A stretch of DNA of 35,450 nucleotides from Amoeboradix gromovi. Lineage: Eukaryota; Sanchytriomycota; Sanchytriomycetes; Sanchytriales; Sanchytriaceae. The stretch's first letter is position 1; each line of letters starts with the position of its first letter. Of this stretch, positions 18,075-27,063 are shown piece by piece. Below the pieces are notes generated by a model that had not been told where the DNA came from, did no database searches, and saw nothing but the letters and a program-made list of their open reading frames with translations. A program made the translations under genes and the position numbers. Location of the stretch: positions 1-35,450 of the forward strand of contig JADGIF010000025.1 in assembly GCA_018985225.1 (NCBI GenBank), given 5' to 3'.

Positions 18075-19322
18075 ATGGCGGAACCCAGTTTTCATATATC
18101 GACAGATCTCGATAGCATACTCTCCCCGCTACTAATCAGTTCTGCTTCGCCAACAAATCGAGAGCTAAACAGAACTCAATCTTCGATAAGTTTTATTGAA
18201 GAAGATATTCAAAAATATTCGATTCCTAAAACCGTGGTTCTTTTGTTAAAAAGCTTTATTGGCACTGGTGTTTTGTTCATCCCAAAATCATTCCACGATG
18301 CAGGTTTAGTTCCAGCTATCTTGTCTATGTTATTCACTGCTTCCTTATCTTTTTACGGAGTCAAAATTCTTTTGAAACTGACTCTTGTAACTCCTGGTTC
18401 TTATTGGCAAATGGCCCAAGAAATTGGTGGTCGTAAAATGAAACTTTTTGTCATGGCAATGCTACTATCTCTTCAGAGTGGACTTGTAATGATGTACACT
18501 GCTTTTGTTGCTTATAATTTTACTGAACTCGCTAAAACATATACTGGCACTCTAATAGATCCTATATGGTTTGTCTTGTCAATTTGCGTCCTTTTGGTTC
18601 CAGTTTGTTTTACTTCGAAACTGAAAAACTTTTCAACAATCGCCACTCTCGGCAACATTTTTATCTTAATCACATTGTCTGCTATCATATACTATTCTGC
18701 TGCAGAAATAAGTAGCAACCCCAAACCTTTGAAGCTATACGGAAACTATGCAAGTACGCTAAGATTTATGGGCACTTCTGTGTTTGCATTTGAGGGCATT
18801 GGATTAGTTGTTCCACTAGCTCAAACATTAGAAAACAGCCCTTCATTCACGCATATAATGTACATGACCACAGTCGGAATTTTATGCATGTATATGGGAT
18901 TGGGATTAATCACATCTATTGGCTTTGGAGATGATATCAAATCCATTATATTTGAGAACTTAATAGGCGAAAGAGTTGTTGCTTCACTTGTGTTCTTCTA
19001 CAACTGCTCTGTATTGACTACGATACCGCTTACAATATTTCCAGTTTTTGAAATTGTCGATGAGTACACAATGGGACTGCGAGTCAAGCAAAAATACTTG
19101 TTAAAAATATCCATACTAAGCATGCTATGCTGTCTTTCATGGGTATTTTATAGTCACCTGGATCTTTTGGTTGCATTATTGGGCAGCTTCTGTTGTATAC
19201 CATTAGGTATTATCATACCTGGAATGCTCGGATATAAAATAGAAAAGAGCTGGACGAACATAAATGTAATTGCATGTGGTGTAATGCTGGTATTTCTATC
19301 ACTTGTTGTGCTAATTGTCTAA
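18075..19322 (+). CDS. Vacuolar amino-acid transporter, AVT3/4 (SLC36) type
   Basis: 415 aa with a polar N-terminus (1-50) and about eleven TM helices. The first helix carries the AAAP family signature LLLKSFIGTGVLFIPKSFHDAGL, here in two parts: LLLKSFIGTGVLFIPK and SFHDAGL. FMGTSVFAFEGIGLVVPLAQ is the conserved TM6 region of the SLC36/AVT3 branch. These carriers export neutral amino acids from vacuoles or lysosomes. Length and order match the family without introns. The stop codon overlaps AATAAA (TAATAAA at 19320-19326), and the next gene is convergent, its stop only 22 bp away. Confidence 0.92.
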   Translation: MAEPSFHISTDLDSILSPLLISSASPTNRELNRTQSSISFIEEDIQKYSIPKTVVLLLKSFIGTGVLFIPKSFHDAGLVPAILSMLFTASLSFYGVKILLKLTLVTPGSYWQMAQEIGGRKMKLFVMAMLLSLQSGLVMMYTAFVAYNFTELAKTYTGTLIDPIWFVLSICVLLVPVCFTSKLKNFSTIATLGNIFILITLSAIIYYSAAEISSNPKPLKLYGNYASTLRFMGTSVFAFEGIGLVVPLAQTLENSPSFTHIMYMTTVGILCMYMGLGLITSIGFGDDIKSIIFENLIGERVVASLVFFYNCSVLTTIPLTIFPVFEIVDEYTMGLRVKQKYLLKISILSMLCCLSWVFYSHLDLLVALLGSFCCIPLGIIIPGMLGYKIEKSWTNINVIACGVMLVFLSLVVLIV

Positions 19323-19344
19323 TAAACTGAATAATTTGAATTTA

Positions 19345-20154
19345 TTAAACTTGATAAGAGTACTTGTTAATCTGCTCTAAGCTACTGCTCTTTTCAGGAG
19401 TAGTGGCACCAGAATAGTTATTCAAGTCACTTCTGCTTCTTTTTGGAGTCTGGGATAGCACTTGGAAAACTGGTTTAGTATAGTTTGACAATTCATCAAT
19501 TCCCTAAATTAATAAACAATACAGGTAGTATGTTGATGCAGTAATTTATCAAAGGCTGGTTTAAGCCATAATATTCCATTCCAGCGATTGAACGTAGCTT
19601 GGAGTTACGAATAGCACTTGCTTTTGTACCAATTTGAAGCCATGCTGCGTTACTGCTTTTGCCCTCAAATACTTCAGGAGTGTCTTCTGCTCTGATAATG
19701 TAGTAGGGTTGACCCTCTCTCTCTTCAATGCTACATAAATACTGAGTCGATCTTAGCGGGTCTACAGTTGACTGGTAAGATCTTTTGATTGAATATCCAT
19801 TAGGAAATATGTGCTTATCATTGTACCATCTGCTGTCGTTAACAATTTGACCCATTTTCATCACTGTATATTGACCAGCTTTAAACGGAGTAAGCGGATA
19901 CCCAGAAGCAGTCATTACGGGTATTTGGTGATTATAAACGACTTTTCTGTTTCTTGAACTATTCTTTTTAGGCGCTTTTTTTTCTATTATTGGCATAGTG
20001 GTTATTTCGATGCTAAATTAGTGTATTTGTACCACAAATCATTTCCTACATCGGATAAGTCTGATAAGTCATCATCGAAATCTTTGATTCTATCCATTTT
20101 TGATATCTGATCTACCAAAGCTTCTCTTTCAGACCACACAGATTCCAGAGTCAT
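19345..20154 (-). CDS. FYR-domain (FYRN+FYRC) chromatin protein, TBRG1-like, two tiny introns
   Basis: Exons 20154-20033, 20012-19523 and 19503-19345 give 256 aa. Unspliced, the locus looks like two unrelated ORFs and a truncated FYRC; removing 20 and 19 nt fuses them in frame. The acidic N-terminal part (KDFDDDLSDLSD) is followed by a basic stretch (KKAPKKNSSRNRKV), FYRN at about 98-140 (FPNGYSIKRSYQST) and FYRC at about 142-215 (YYIIRAEDTPEVFEGKSSN..., INILPGIDELSNYTKPVFQV). FYR domains occur in MLL/SET1-type and TBRG1 nuclear proteins. Splicing restores the conserved LPG-x4-NY end of FYRC, strong support. Stop TAA overlaps AATAAA. Start chosen as first ATG (20154); the frame runs to a TTG at 20187. 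Confidence 0.88.
19504..19522 (-). other. 19-nt intron (FYR gene, intron 2)
   Basis: Minus strand GTATTGTTTATTAATTTAG. Removal changes a dead-end reading (LPVLFINLGN, stop) into LPGIDELSNYTKP, the expected end of FYRC. Confidence 0.9.
20013..20032 (-). other. 20-nt intron (FYR gene, intron 1)
   Basis: Minus strand GTACAAATACACTAATTTAG. Removal joins GNDL to CIEITTMPIIEKK in the same frame; retention gives a stop 3 codons later. The 3' half equals that of the LIM and SulP introns. Confidence 0.82.
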
Positions 20155-20344
20155 ATTATTTTGTGACAATGGAGAATTTTTGCACAAAAGTTATTAGTTG
20201 ACCGATCAAGCTTTGGACTTGATTTGCACGAATATCATAGAGGGTCAACAATAACTAGCTACATTCCGTGAGTACAATTGTGTTAAGTTACGTCACGTAC
20301 AAAGTTACGCTTTGAGATGAATGACCTTGCCATCTTAAACCTTT
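20155..20344. promoter_or_regulatory. Divergent promoter region, FYR / zinc-finger genes
   Basis: 190 bp between divergent start codons. AT-rich; nothing more specific is recognised. Confidence 0.4.
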
Positions 20345-20827
20345 ATGGGCCAAGATTCTTGCGACATTAAAATGCAATCTAATTGGAAAGTTCTCTTCGA
20401 GCCACAGTTTGGTAAGTTTGATATTCGCAAGTTCACCTGCAAATGTGGGGGCACGTTGACAAAGCCTGCAAAGTTTAATGTGCTTATGCATCTTCAAAAT
20501 GCCTGTCCTAGAGCTCAGAGCATATCGCTTTCTGACTTGATTCAAAAGCTGGCAGTGTTAACTGCTTACGATCCCTTGGGATGGAGATATAGAGTAATGA
20601 AAGATGGAAACGTTAGAAGTAGAAGATTGCCAAATAGCAGTTATGGGTATGCATGGACTTGCCATACTTGTAATAGCGTGTTACCACTTGATAAAGAATC
20701 TGTGTATGACCATGTCAGAAAATGCTTGTCTTCCACTTGCCTGGTAAAAATGGAAGAGTGCACCCTCTCAGACGAAGCAAAACACTTTTCTGCCAAGCTA
20801 ATGTACATATCTGACTACTTTCATTAA
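20345..20827 (+). CDS. Small protein with two C2HC zinc-finger-like motifs
   Basis: 160 aa. Two similar metal-binding motifs are visible: CKCGG...HLQNAC at about residues 31-53 (C-x-C-x13-H-x5-C) and CHTCNSVLP...HVRKC at about 106-128 (C-x2-C-x13-H-x4-C). Their spacing resembles BED or C2HC fingers and suggests internal duplication; DNA, RNA or protein binding is inference. Between them lies a basic segment (RVMKDGNVRSRRLPNS). I cannot assign a family. ATG at 20345 is the first in frame; no intron needed. Confidence 0.65.
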   Translation: MGQDSCDIKMQSNWKVLFEPQFGKFDIRKFTCKCGGTLTKPAKFNVLMHLQNACPRAQSISLSDLIQKLAVLTAYDPLGWRYRVMKDGNVRSRRLPNSSYGYAWTCHTCNSVLPLDKESVYDHVRKCLSSTCLVKMEECTLSDEAKHFSAKLMYISDYFH

Positions 20828-21255
20828 ATTGTATTTATTATATCCAATGTCTTTTTTTACACTCTCCAATAAGCGTTGTGATCTACAAGTGCAAAAGAGA
20901 TCTTGACCTACTAGCTGTCTAAAACGCGTCAAAGAATACCAGACATAACATGCTAATTGCACAAGATAATTGCGCTCACTCTGACATCACTAAAATTAAC
21001 AACCTGGATAAGTGTCTATCTGACACATAGGGCTTGTTGTCAGAGATATACAAGCTATAATTTTGTAATAAGTTGATAGAAAGAGTGTAATAAAAGAGAG
21101 GACTAGTGCGGTGACGGTAACTAACCGCAAAAAAGGTAAATGAATTATACAAATAAGAAACTAGTCCACAGTTTTTGTAAAGAGACTTCATTTTGCTTAT
21201 TCTTGAGTTCAGAATGAGCCAACAGAACTTGGTATAGATGGGTTTTCACCTATAG
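20828..21255. other. Intergenic stretch, nothing recognised
   Basis: AT-rich spacer between the zinc-finger gene and Fanzor-like copy E. A minus-strand open frame at 21191-20976 is Ser/Tyr/Leu-rich and lacks features of a real protein. No tRNA or repeat is seen. Confidence 0.4.
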
Positions 21256-21827
21256 CAGCCCGATTGTTTTCTTGAATAAATCATTTATCGCGAATTTGTA
21301 TATATTTTTGTATCATTTCAAGACTTTTCCAGATTTTTCTAATAGCTTAAACACTCGATATTCTTCCTTTTCACAAGTGGTAAATCAGAGCTAAAGAAAT
21401 AACTAGCAGGCAGAGCATAAATTGATCAACACTGATAAGCTGGTCCAAACATGGAAGAATTAGATGTCTTTCAATGCCTAGACAGCGATATCTGTACAAT
21501 TTATTCAAGGAACGCTTGAAGTTCAAATGTAAACAAAGAGGAAAGAAGATGGTTGAATGTAATGAAGCATTTACTAGTCATACATGTACAAGGTATGGTA
21601 CTCTAAAGAAAACCAACTTAGAAACTTGCACCTGTACCAATTGTCATTTGGAGATAGATAGAGACCATATGGCTGCAAGGAACATATACATCAAGTATCT
21701 GTATCCTTATTTAATCCCGCCTCAGGGTAGTGAAAGCGTGAGCAATCACTGTAACGGAGATCTAGCATTGCTAGTTTCTCTGTGGAAATTCATGATTTTC
21801 TCGGAAATCAGGACTTTTAGGGAGGAG
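21256..21827 (+). mobile_element. Fanzor-like element remnant, copy E (best preserved)
   Basis: Runs from AGCCCGATTGTTTTCTTGAA at the left to AAATCAGGACTTTTAGGGAG at the right, about 570 bp. It includes an ATG-initiated mini-ORF (21474-21833) and the conserved tail. Its left end, the block AACACTCGATATTCTTCCTT and the right end match copies A, B, C and D, so the whole is a mobile unit and not a chance fragment. No target-site duplication is obvious. Confidence 0.8.
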
Positions 21828-21833
21828 AGGTAA
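21474..21833 (+). pseudogene. Fanzor C-terminal fragment (copy E), ATG-initiated mini-ORF
   Basis: 119 aa beginning MPRQRYLYNLFKERLKFKCK, followed by KKMVECNEAFTSHTCTRYG, CTNCHLEIDRDHMAARNIYI and a tail (SVSNHCNGDLALLVSLWKFM). The RuvC-III aspartate (DRDxxAARN) and three of the four zinc-ribbon cysteines remain; the second is Tyr, as in copy B. RuvC-I and II are absent. B and E share the same fused start and the same Cys-to-Tyr change, so a single truncated master has been amplified. Whether the small protein is expressed is unknown. Confidence 0.75.
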
Positions 21834-22026
21834 TTACACATGGAAATGTCTGCTTCATTGGTTCTGTTACTGAGACATTTACTCTCAACTGTTTTCCAAT
21901 TTGTGCATCGTACAAACTTTTACTAAAACCTGTTACTCTTTGCAAACCTGTATAGTACTTCCATTTTGCTATTCTATAATTTACACTTCGCAAATATACC
22001 GATATATTTATCAAGAAAACCATTTG

Positions 22027-22120
22027 GGTGTGAGTAACCATTATAATGGAGCTACTGGCATAGTGTGTTTGGCTGTGGAAATTCTCGACAACCTCCTCAA
22101 TCAGGACTTTTAACGCGGAG
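22027..22120 (+). repeat. Diverged Fanzor-like tail, copy F, abutting TRM61
   Basis: Contains GTGTGAGTAACCATTATAAT, then CTGTGGAAATTCTCGACAAC and AATCAGGACTTTTAACGCGG, ending 3 nt before the TRM61 ATG at 22124 on the same strand. The terminal 25 nt are better conserved than the centre. The tail lies about 200 bp downstream of copy E in the same orientation. Confidence 0.7.
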
Positions 22121-22123
22121 CGA

Positions 22124-22942
22124 ATGCAAAAACCCAATTTTGGTGACACAGTCATTGTAAAGTTTGGACAGGACCATAAAGAGGTTCTGTTAGAAAAAGG
22201 AAAAAAGATAATGAACAGGTTTGGGGCCTTTCCTCATGATGAAATTGTTCTTTTGCCATATGGTAGTAAATTAATGGGTAAGCAGAAGTTTGGCTATTTG
22301 TTAAAATTCTCACCTATCTTATGGTCAAAAGCATTGTCTAATAGAACTCAGATAATTTATCCTTGCGATATGTCACTGATTATCGCAAGGTTGAACATTG
22401 TTCCTGGAAGTATAGTAGTTGAAAGCGGAACAGGAAGTGGCTGTCTTTCACATGGAATTATAAACGCACTAGCGCCTCTAGGACATTTATACACTTTCGA
22501 ATATAATGAAAACAGATTTATTGAAGCCAAAAAAGAATTTGCAAATCACAAATTGAGCGATTTAGTTACTGTAACTCATCAAGATGTTTGTTTACATGGA
22601 TTTGACATAACCGACTTGGCTGACTCGGTATTCCTTGATCTCCCATCTCCTTGGGAATGCATTAGATTTGCAAAAAAAGCGCTTCGAAAAGATGCTTTAA
22701 CGCGAATCTGTATATTTTCACCTTGCATAGAACAAATTCAACAATCTTGCAAGGCTCTGTCAGAAAATGGGTTTTCAAGCATCAAGATGTTCGAATGCTT
22801 GATGTATGACCATTCTATAAGGCCTATTTCCGTCCCTGATATAGTAACGGGAGAATCATCTGAAATTACTATGGTTGGTAGATTTACAGAGCAAAAATCC
22901 CATACTAGTTTTTTATTATTTGCCGAATTAGAGCAATTTTAA
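22124..22942 (+). CDS. TRM61: tRNA (adenine58-N1)-methyltransferase catalytic subunit Trm61
   Basis: The 272-aa protein is the SAM-binding subunit that, with Trm6, makes m1A58 in the T-loop of nuclear tRNAs. Visible features: an N-terminal beta domain (1-75) with GDTVIVKFG and PYGSKLMG; the family signature RTQIIYPCDMSLIIARL at 74-90; SAM motif I VVESGTGSGCLSH at about 98-110; acidic EYNENRF; and the motif IV-like DLPSPWE near 177. Length is slightly below yeast Trm61 (383 aa) because loops are missing. ATG lies 3 nt after a Fanzor-like terminus, so the leader is element-derived. AATAAA starts 3 nt after the stop. Confidence 0.94.
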   Translation: MQKPNFGDTVIVKFGQDHKEVLLEKGKKIMNRFGAFPHDEIVLLPYGSKLMGKQKFGYLLKFSPILWSKALSNRTQIIYPCDMSLIIARLNIVPGSIVVESGTGSGCLSHGIINALAPLGHLYTFEYNENRFIEAKKEFANHKLSDLVTVTHQDVCLHGFDITDLADSVFLDLPSPWECIRFAKKALRKDALTRICIFSPCIEQIQQSCKALSENGFSSIKMFECLMYDHSIRPISVPDIVTGESSEITMVGRFTEQKSHTSFLLFAELEQF

Positions 22943-23578
22943 CCAATAAATCAGTAACCATTTATTTTTCCAGTCAAGTCATTGATCATTGTTCAGTTAG
23001 TTTCCAATGACTTGAAGATTGTTTCAGCTCATATTCACATCCTCTATGTAGTCACTGTCCAGACTCCCCATTGGGAGGGACTCCTATTTCTCCTACTATA
23101 TTGATATCATCGTTTAACGTATTTATTATCAAAAAAACTTTTTTTGATAATAAATACGTTATCCTTGGAATCTTGCCCATAGCAGCTGTATCAAGATATA
23201 AAAGTACCATATCCCCAAGTAAGCAGCGATAATGTTTTAATTCAGCTTCTAAGTGAGAGGATCGCTTCTCATTTTGAAAACTCTGAGCATCTTTAAAATT
23301 GTGCTGATAACGGACATCACCATGGCAGACGCCTATTTATCATATTTTTTCGCTTTCTCGTGTATTTATTCATCATACTTCGTAATCATAACCAAACATG
23401 TTCGTTATCTTCACCGAGGATAAATTGGTCACATAGCTCAGTAACATCGCACTGGTGTAGGCATCAGTTTTTATCTGGAGTGACGTTAATGCTATTGATT
23501 GGAATCTGTTGATTGGCAAGAAATGATTGGTTCTAATTCCACCTTAAATAATAAATTCTCCTATCGTTACTAGTCCAG
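22943..23578. other. Intergenic stretch with palindrome and micro-ORF
   Basis: Besides the 47-bp palindrome (listed separately) it contains an ATG in strong context (ACCATGG) at 23322 opening a 33-aa frame ending at 23423 (MADAYLSYFFAFSCIYSSYF then a basic tail), which could be a single-span membrane micropeptide or chance. No other feature is recognised. Confidence 0.35.
23115..23161. repeat. Perfect 23-bp-arm palindrome with 1-nt spacer
   Basis: Arms 23115-23137 and 23139-23161 are exactly reverse-complementary around C23138. Each arm starts TAACGTATTTATTATC and ends in a 7-A run, mirrored by 7 T. AATAAA is present on both strands. It can form a cruciform in DNA or a very tight hairpin in RNA. 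Confidence 0.95.
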
Positions 23579-23848
23579 ATGTTGAAGAGAAGCGTTGCTG
23601 TTTGGAATTTGTTTGATGTGCCACTAGAAACACCTTTGCAAGTCAAGTTAGTGGTTGAAAGCAGATATGGTCCCATTAGCTTGGATGTTTCTCCACTGAT
23701 TACTTCTTGTGCTTTATACGCCCAGTTGGAAACGGTTCTTAATGGTGGAACCCTTCATTACGAAGACGGTAAGGCTGTGGATTCTTCGTACTCACATTTA
23801 TATGAGATCGGTTTAAGCAACAAAATCAACAAATTGTATGTATCATAA
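23579..23848 (+). CDS. Hypothetical 89-aa protein
   Basis: ATG-initiated frame with balanced composition and good coding character (MLKRSVAVWNLFDVPLETP, then VKLVVESRYGPISLDVSPLI). Probably soluble with alternating strand and helix. No signal peptide, TM helix or known motif. AATAAA occurs about 20 nt after the stop, as for other genes here, which supports a real transcript. It is convergent with the SulP transporter gene. No family recognised. Confidence 0.55.
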   Translation: MLKRSVAVWNLFDVPLETPLQVKLVVESRYGPISLDVSPLITSCALYAQLETVLNGGTLHYEDGKAVDSSYSHLYEIGLSNKINKLYVS

Positions 23849-23915
23849 GCTAAATCTATTAAACAATAAATTTAGGTTCTTCTGACTAGAAATTGCTGCG
23901 ACTCGTGTTACATGT

Positions 23916-25720
23916 TTAGATATTTATTTGGGTATTCAGCTCTTCTCCATTTAGCGCATCATGTAGATTTTGATAAAATCGGTCTCCAACAATGGCTGCT
24001 AGCCCACTTCTGTAAATCTTTTTTTGGCAATTTCTTCTCATTTTAACAATGCTAACTAATATACGACGCTCCTTATAGCTCTTTATCACTTCGAATAGTA
24101 TTTCCACAGCTCTAAATTAGAAATGAAGTACGTGGAATCTATTTTTAACATATTACCCAAATCGAATATAACGTGGTGGATAGGTGACTGGGATGGATGG
24201 TCTGAAGGATGGTGTTGCATGTGTCCAAACCATTCTAATCTTCTAACTCTCTCCATCATTTCAGCACTATTTGCAAAGTTTAAGCTTTCATCAATTTGCA
24301 GTAACAATGCTCCGTCCACCTGCTCTACGTCATCAGGGAACTCTGTCATTTGTACATATTCATTGTGTGTGCCACTCTTTCTTCCTAGTATAGATATCTT
24401 TGGTGTCGTAGTATTTTTAACATTTAACAACAGTGCGATTACAATAGAGATAAGTGCTCCATACTCTATGCTAATAGTCAGAGTAGTTACGAATACTATC
24501 AAGCTAATAACTAGATCAGTCCATGCATGTATTTTGATAAGAAATCCAATTTTTTGTCGTTCTATAAGATTTATTGCTGCATTCATCACTACGCAAGCAG
24601 TCGTAGCGAGCGGAAGGTATCTAAATATGGGTAATAGTACCAAAGTACTAGTCAACACCAAAAATGCTACAAATACTTGGCAAAGTGGTGTTTCTACTTT
24701 GGCTTTGTGTGATATCATACTTCGTGCTAATGATCCATATACAGGCATACAACCAAAGAGACTGCCTACAAGGTTGGTTAAACCAAGTGCAACAAGTTCT
24801 CTATTTCTGCTAATTGCGTATCCTTTTACTGCAGCAAATGATTTGCTTGCCAACATAGACTCCAAAAATCCTATAACAGTTATTACACCACTTGGACCTA
24901 TTAACGTACGAATAGGTACACCGTTAATAGGTAGCTGTATCTTCAGTAGGTCCGAGTGTATCTCTATTTCACCGACAATAGCGACTCCATATGATTTGAA
25001 ATCAAAAATAAAGCTGCTGAATATGCTAACAACCACCAACGGAATAATCACAGGTATTTGCAGGTTAACGAATCTAGATAGTATGCTGTACATTATCATA
25101 AACAACAAAGAGAAGCAGCTAAGTAAAAACGTTTGAATATGAAGAGTGTAAAGACGGTTTAGTTCATGAAATAGGAGTTCCAATGGGGAGTTACAATGAA
25201 CCACTATCAATCCTAGAATAAACGGTATTTGCTCTATGCAAATTGTAACAGCCACACCGCTAATTAAACCAGCTATTATGGGTCTGCTGAAAATAGCGTC
25301 AAGAAATCCAAACCTTAAAATGCCCAAAAGAAAAGTTATCACACCACACATGAAAGCAATAGAATTTTCGTGTTTGTATTGACCTATTAAAATACAAACA
25401 ACAGCATCTAATCCTACGCTTAACGAGTGAGAGCTACCCATGATGGCATATATGAATAATGGGAAAATTGTAGATTTTAATCCAACTACAATAGGCACTT
25501 TGGCTAAAGTAACTGTGTAGCTAATGATTTGAGGAATCAGGATACACGTCAGCGTAATCGCGGCGACTAAGTCGTGACCGAACTTGGCTCTATTATATTC
25601 CTTGATCCATCCTAAGATAGGGATATAGTAGGTAGATCTACGCAATAACTGAGAGCTAGTTGACAGCAATGGGGACTGCGCATTTGAATTATCTGATAAT
25701 GGCGAAGGAAGTTCTGACAT
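23916..25720 (-). CDS. SulP/SLC26 anion transporter with STAS domain, one 20-nt intron
   Basis: Exons 25720-24132 and 24111-23916 give 594 aa. The N-terminal SulP motif (YNRAKFGHDLVAAITLTCIL, then IPQIISYT) precedes 10-14 TM helices; GFLESMLASKSFAAVKGYAI, NRELVALGLTNLVGSLFG and PVYGSLARSMI are the conserved SulP core. The C-terminal STAS domain starts at about 455. Unspliced, it stops just after IDST; removing 20 nt gives KIDSTAVEILFEVIKSYKE and completes the STAS fold to GLAAIVGDRFYQNLHDALNG. Family members carry sulfate, bicarbonate, chloride or oxalate; the substrate cannot be told. AATAAA lies inside the last codons (CAAATAAATATC), just before the stop. Confidence 0.93.
24112..24131 (-). 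other. 20-nt intron (SulP gene)
   Basis: Minus strand GTACTTCATTTCTAATTTAG. Retention ends the protein in the middle of the STAS domain; removal joins two halves of STAS exactly at the conserved IDSTAVE. Confidence 0.92.
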
Positions 25721-25788
25721 GGAAAAAGCAAATCCAAGAAATATCCTTGTGTATCATAAGACTACTTATGAGTGAAATCATAAACAAC

Positions 25789-26198
25789 TGGGACATCAAA
25801 TATAAAAACCAGACTAACATTCTAAAATAGTTTGAATCGTTATTTCAAGTGTGTATTAACCCATAGTAAATTAAATTAATCTGACTGATTCAAGTAAATT
25901 ATTTTAGTATAAAAGCTTTCATCCATCAAAATCTTAAACAACGATTAACAAGAATAAGAGAAAACAAAAAATAAGTTATGCGAAAGGTGGTAAGAAGAAA
26001 AAGAAAATGGAGCAGATAAGACACTCAAAGACCTTATTTGAAAGAGATAGTGGGTCATCTTGTTTATTTTAAAGAGGGAAATGTCATTAATGGAAAAGAA
26101 TAGGTTTGAAAGAAGAAGGAATTTTATTAATAATAGTATTTCCTCCTTATAGAGCACCTTTAAAACGACTTAGTCTAGTTTTTATATTTGGTGTCCCA
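25789..26198. mobile_element. MITE copy 1 (about 410 bp, 29-bp TIRs)
   Basis: Left terminal repeat begins GGGACATCAAATATAAAAA and continues CCAGACTAAC; the right end is its inverse with two or three mismatches (ends TATTTGGTGTCCC). The interior has no coding capacity and is A/G-rich on one strand. The whole element matches 29516-29890 in inverse orientation. No target-site duplication is clear. Confidence 0.85.
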
Positions 26199-26240
26199 AT
26201 AGTAAAGAGCACAAAATCAAAGTTACATCAAACTGTTTTA

Positions 26241-27063
26241 TTAAAAGAACCATGACAATCTGCTGGCTGGACTAAAAGTGTCTGTCGGCTTAGTGGATGG
26301 ACCTGAGTTTGATGTAGATGAGGATGAATAAGCTGTAGTACCATAGATTTCACTTGTGGCACTGGTACAGTTATTCCAGAATTTATTGGAAATACCATAG
26401 CAACTGCACAAATCATTAAAGGTTGCCTTGGTATTGTTATAAAACCACTCCAATGTAACTCCTGTAATGTTGGACTCTGCAAACTCATTGATAATAACTA
26501 CGTCTTTGGTAGCAGCGGCTAGTAAAAGCTTAATATCAGCTTCAGAAGTGGAAAAATCTTTAGGATCCAAAGACCACATTGTAGGATAGTAGTTATTGGC
26601 CAACAATATTTGATTGACTGAGTCACTAGGTACAGTATTAGTGTATGTTACAAATTTAGGAACAAGCCCAACTTTAGATAGCCAAATATCTTTCTCTGCG
26701 TTGACGACAGCCAAAATATCTGTGGTATACTTTTTGATAACATTCATACCGACGCTAAGTTAACAAGAAATACGAGTGACCATAATTGATTATCTGGTTA
26801 ACGACAGTCCAATCCGTAAATGAGTCAGTCTCAATGATGAAGGTGCCGTTTATTTTCAATTTAGTCAAGGTGTTAAGCAGGTCTGTGGTATGTGCACTAG
26901 GTCCATTATAGAATACCAATGCATTTCCACTTGCACACTGCGACTTCACTGGTGTACTTTCTACACACATTTTCACTATCGGCGCTCTTCGTTCTACTGC
27001 GTGATCAGGTGTAAAGTAAAACACCGCAGCTATTAAAACAAAAATACTCAAATAACGAAACAT
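26241..27063 (-). CDS. NodB-like (polysaccharide deacetylase-fold) secreted protein 1, probable pseudoenzyme
   Basis: Exons 27063-26774 and 26754-26241 give 267 aa. A signal peptide (MFRYLSIFVLIAAVFYF) is followed by a divergent NodB domain: ALVFYNGPSAHTTDLLNTL replaces the catalytic TFDDGP, so both metal and base aspartates are lost; INGTFIIETDS matches the second strand; splicing yields INYGHSVGMNVIKKYTTDIL, where only the first His of the H-x3-H motif remains. A Ser/Thr-rich linker ends in DTFSPASRLSWFF. It is likely a catalytically dead chitin or wall-binding relative of the neighbouring chitin deacetylase. Stop overlaps AATAAA. It is a tandem paralogue of 27493-28294. Confidence 0.82.
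26755..26773 (-). other. 19-nt intron (NodB-like 1)
   Basis: Minus strand GTATTTCTTGTTAACTTAG. Joins YGHS to VGMNVIKKY. Retention gives a stop after six residues. Identical in the paralogue. Confidence 0.9.

Noticed and set aside
24123-25136. 337-aa plus-strand open frame
   Set aside because: It is the antisense shadow of the SulP transporter, whose TM segments and STAS motifs are unmistakable.
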